A DNA stretch of 32,349 nt, taken from contig JAFPZU010000145.1 of assembly GCA_017417105.1 (NCBI GenBank), positions 1 to 32,349 on the forward strand. Direction: 5' to 3'. Positions 32,180 through 32,349 of this stretch are shown here, in pieces (position 1 is the first letter of the stretch; the number at the start of each line of letters is the position of its first letter). The stretch is from Lachnospiraceae bacterium. GTDB taxonomy: Bacteria > Bacillota > Clostridia > Lachnospirales > Lachnospiraceae. A program made the position numbers and the translations under genes. The notes under the pieces were generated by a model. It was not told where the DNA came from, made no database searches, and worked only from the letters and a program-made list of their open reading frames with translations.

Positions 32180-32272
32180 ATGAAAAAGTTACTCAGTGCT
32201 TTTGTTACTTTTATAGTAAACGACAAAACTCTTTTCGTTTTGTCGTTTACTGCGCCGGATTTTGGCCGCTGA
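32180..32272 (+). pseudogene. Signal-peptide-like ORF start truncated by copy B
   Basis: After TTAGGAG at a normal distance, an ATG opens MKKLLSAFVTF, which looks like the beginning of a secreted or lipoprotein signal peptide. After about 11 codons the frame runs into the palindromic element and ends at TGA 32270. This suggests the element landed inside the 5' end of a gene whose rest lies beyond the window. It could also be a chance ORF. Confidence 0.4.
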
Positions 32273-32349
32273 AAGCGGCATATTTCCTTGCAAAATCCGG
32301 GCGCATCCGCCGGAGGCTTTATAGTAAGCGAAATTATTTATTTCGCTTA
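32211..32349. mobile_element. MITE-like structured palindromic element, copy B (cut by window end)
   Basis: Matches copy A at 136 of 139 bases with no gaps, in the same orientation, offset by 4707 bases. The right end is missing because the window stops. At the position of copy A's C-A mismatch (27639) copy B has G, which restores the stem, so the right-end hairpin appears conserved. Confidence 0.7.

Noticed and set aside
31778-32226. Minus-strand and other-frame ORFs over the lipoprotein tail
   Set aside because: They arise from the repetitive base composition of the tail and show no independent start signal or domain.

Overview
The window looks like a chromosomal segment from a Gram-positive Clostridia, most likely a member of the Lachnospiraceae. 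The reasons are the gene order rpmF-plsX-acpP-rnc-smc-ftsY, hisS and aspS in one run downstream of a RelA/SpoT gene, purine-rich ribosome binding sites close to AAGGAGG, Bacillus-type promoters (TTGACA-17-TATAAT), heavy use of AGA/AGG/ATA codons, and accessory families common in that group (DUF4349 lipoprotein, Rpn-type PD-(D/E)XK nuclease, DUF6110-like protein beside a metal ATPase). I cannot name the species. No rRNA, tRNA or CRISPR array was seen.

Layout. 1-477 (minus): N-terminal part of a beta-carbonic anhydrase, cut by the window edge. 478-701: divergent promoter region full of palindromes. 702-4585: bifunctional fucokinase/GDP-fucose pyrophosphorylase and a phi3T-type thymidylate synthase. 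4660-12473: a tight run of rel, MBL-fold hydrolase, hisS, a diverged ThiE/TenI-like barrel, a CNNM/CBS membrane protein and aspS, headed by one visible promoter. 12486-13160: a repeat/terminator, a fully consensus promoter, rpmF, a terminator, a small unrecognised ORF and a second near-consensus promoter. 13161-24328: a long co-directional run, plsX-acpP-rnc-smc-ftsY, then threonine ammonia-lyase, MntP, a CPBP protease, a DUF4349 lipoprotein and a PHP histidinol phosphatase, mostly with 1-4 bp overlaps or short gaps. 24329-32349: accessory region with an Rpn-like nuclease with a heptad-repeat tail, a convergent PAS-GGDEF-EAL protein, two copies of a 145-bp structured palindromic element, a DUF6110-like/P1B-ATPase pair and a beta-helix lipoprotein.

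How the genes work together. The first half is core information processing: stringent response, two aminoacyl-tRNA synthetases, ribosomal protein L32, phospholipid/fatty-acid precursors, RNase III, chromosome condensation and SRP-receptor targeting. The accessory part deals with surface, metals and signalling.

The points most worth a second look are: (1) smc, normally essential, carries one in-frame TGA (codon 378) while both halves are otherwise intact and in the same frame, and this TGA sits at the top of a perfect 7-bp hairpin; (2) a nearly identical pair (136/139 bases over the comparable part) of a structured MITE-like element with terminal inverted repeats, one copy of which cuts off a signal-peptide-like ORF; (3) a P1B-type ATPase whose transmembrane metal motif is SCA-KLS rather than CPC and whose N-terminal domain lacks the usual CxxC, paired with a small membrane protein.
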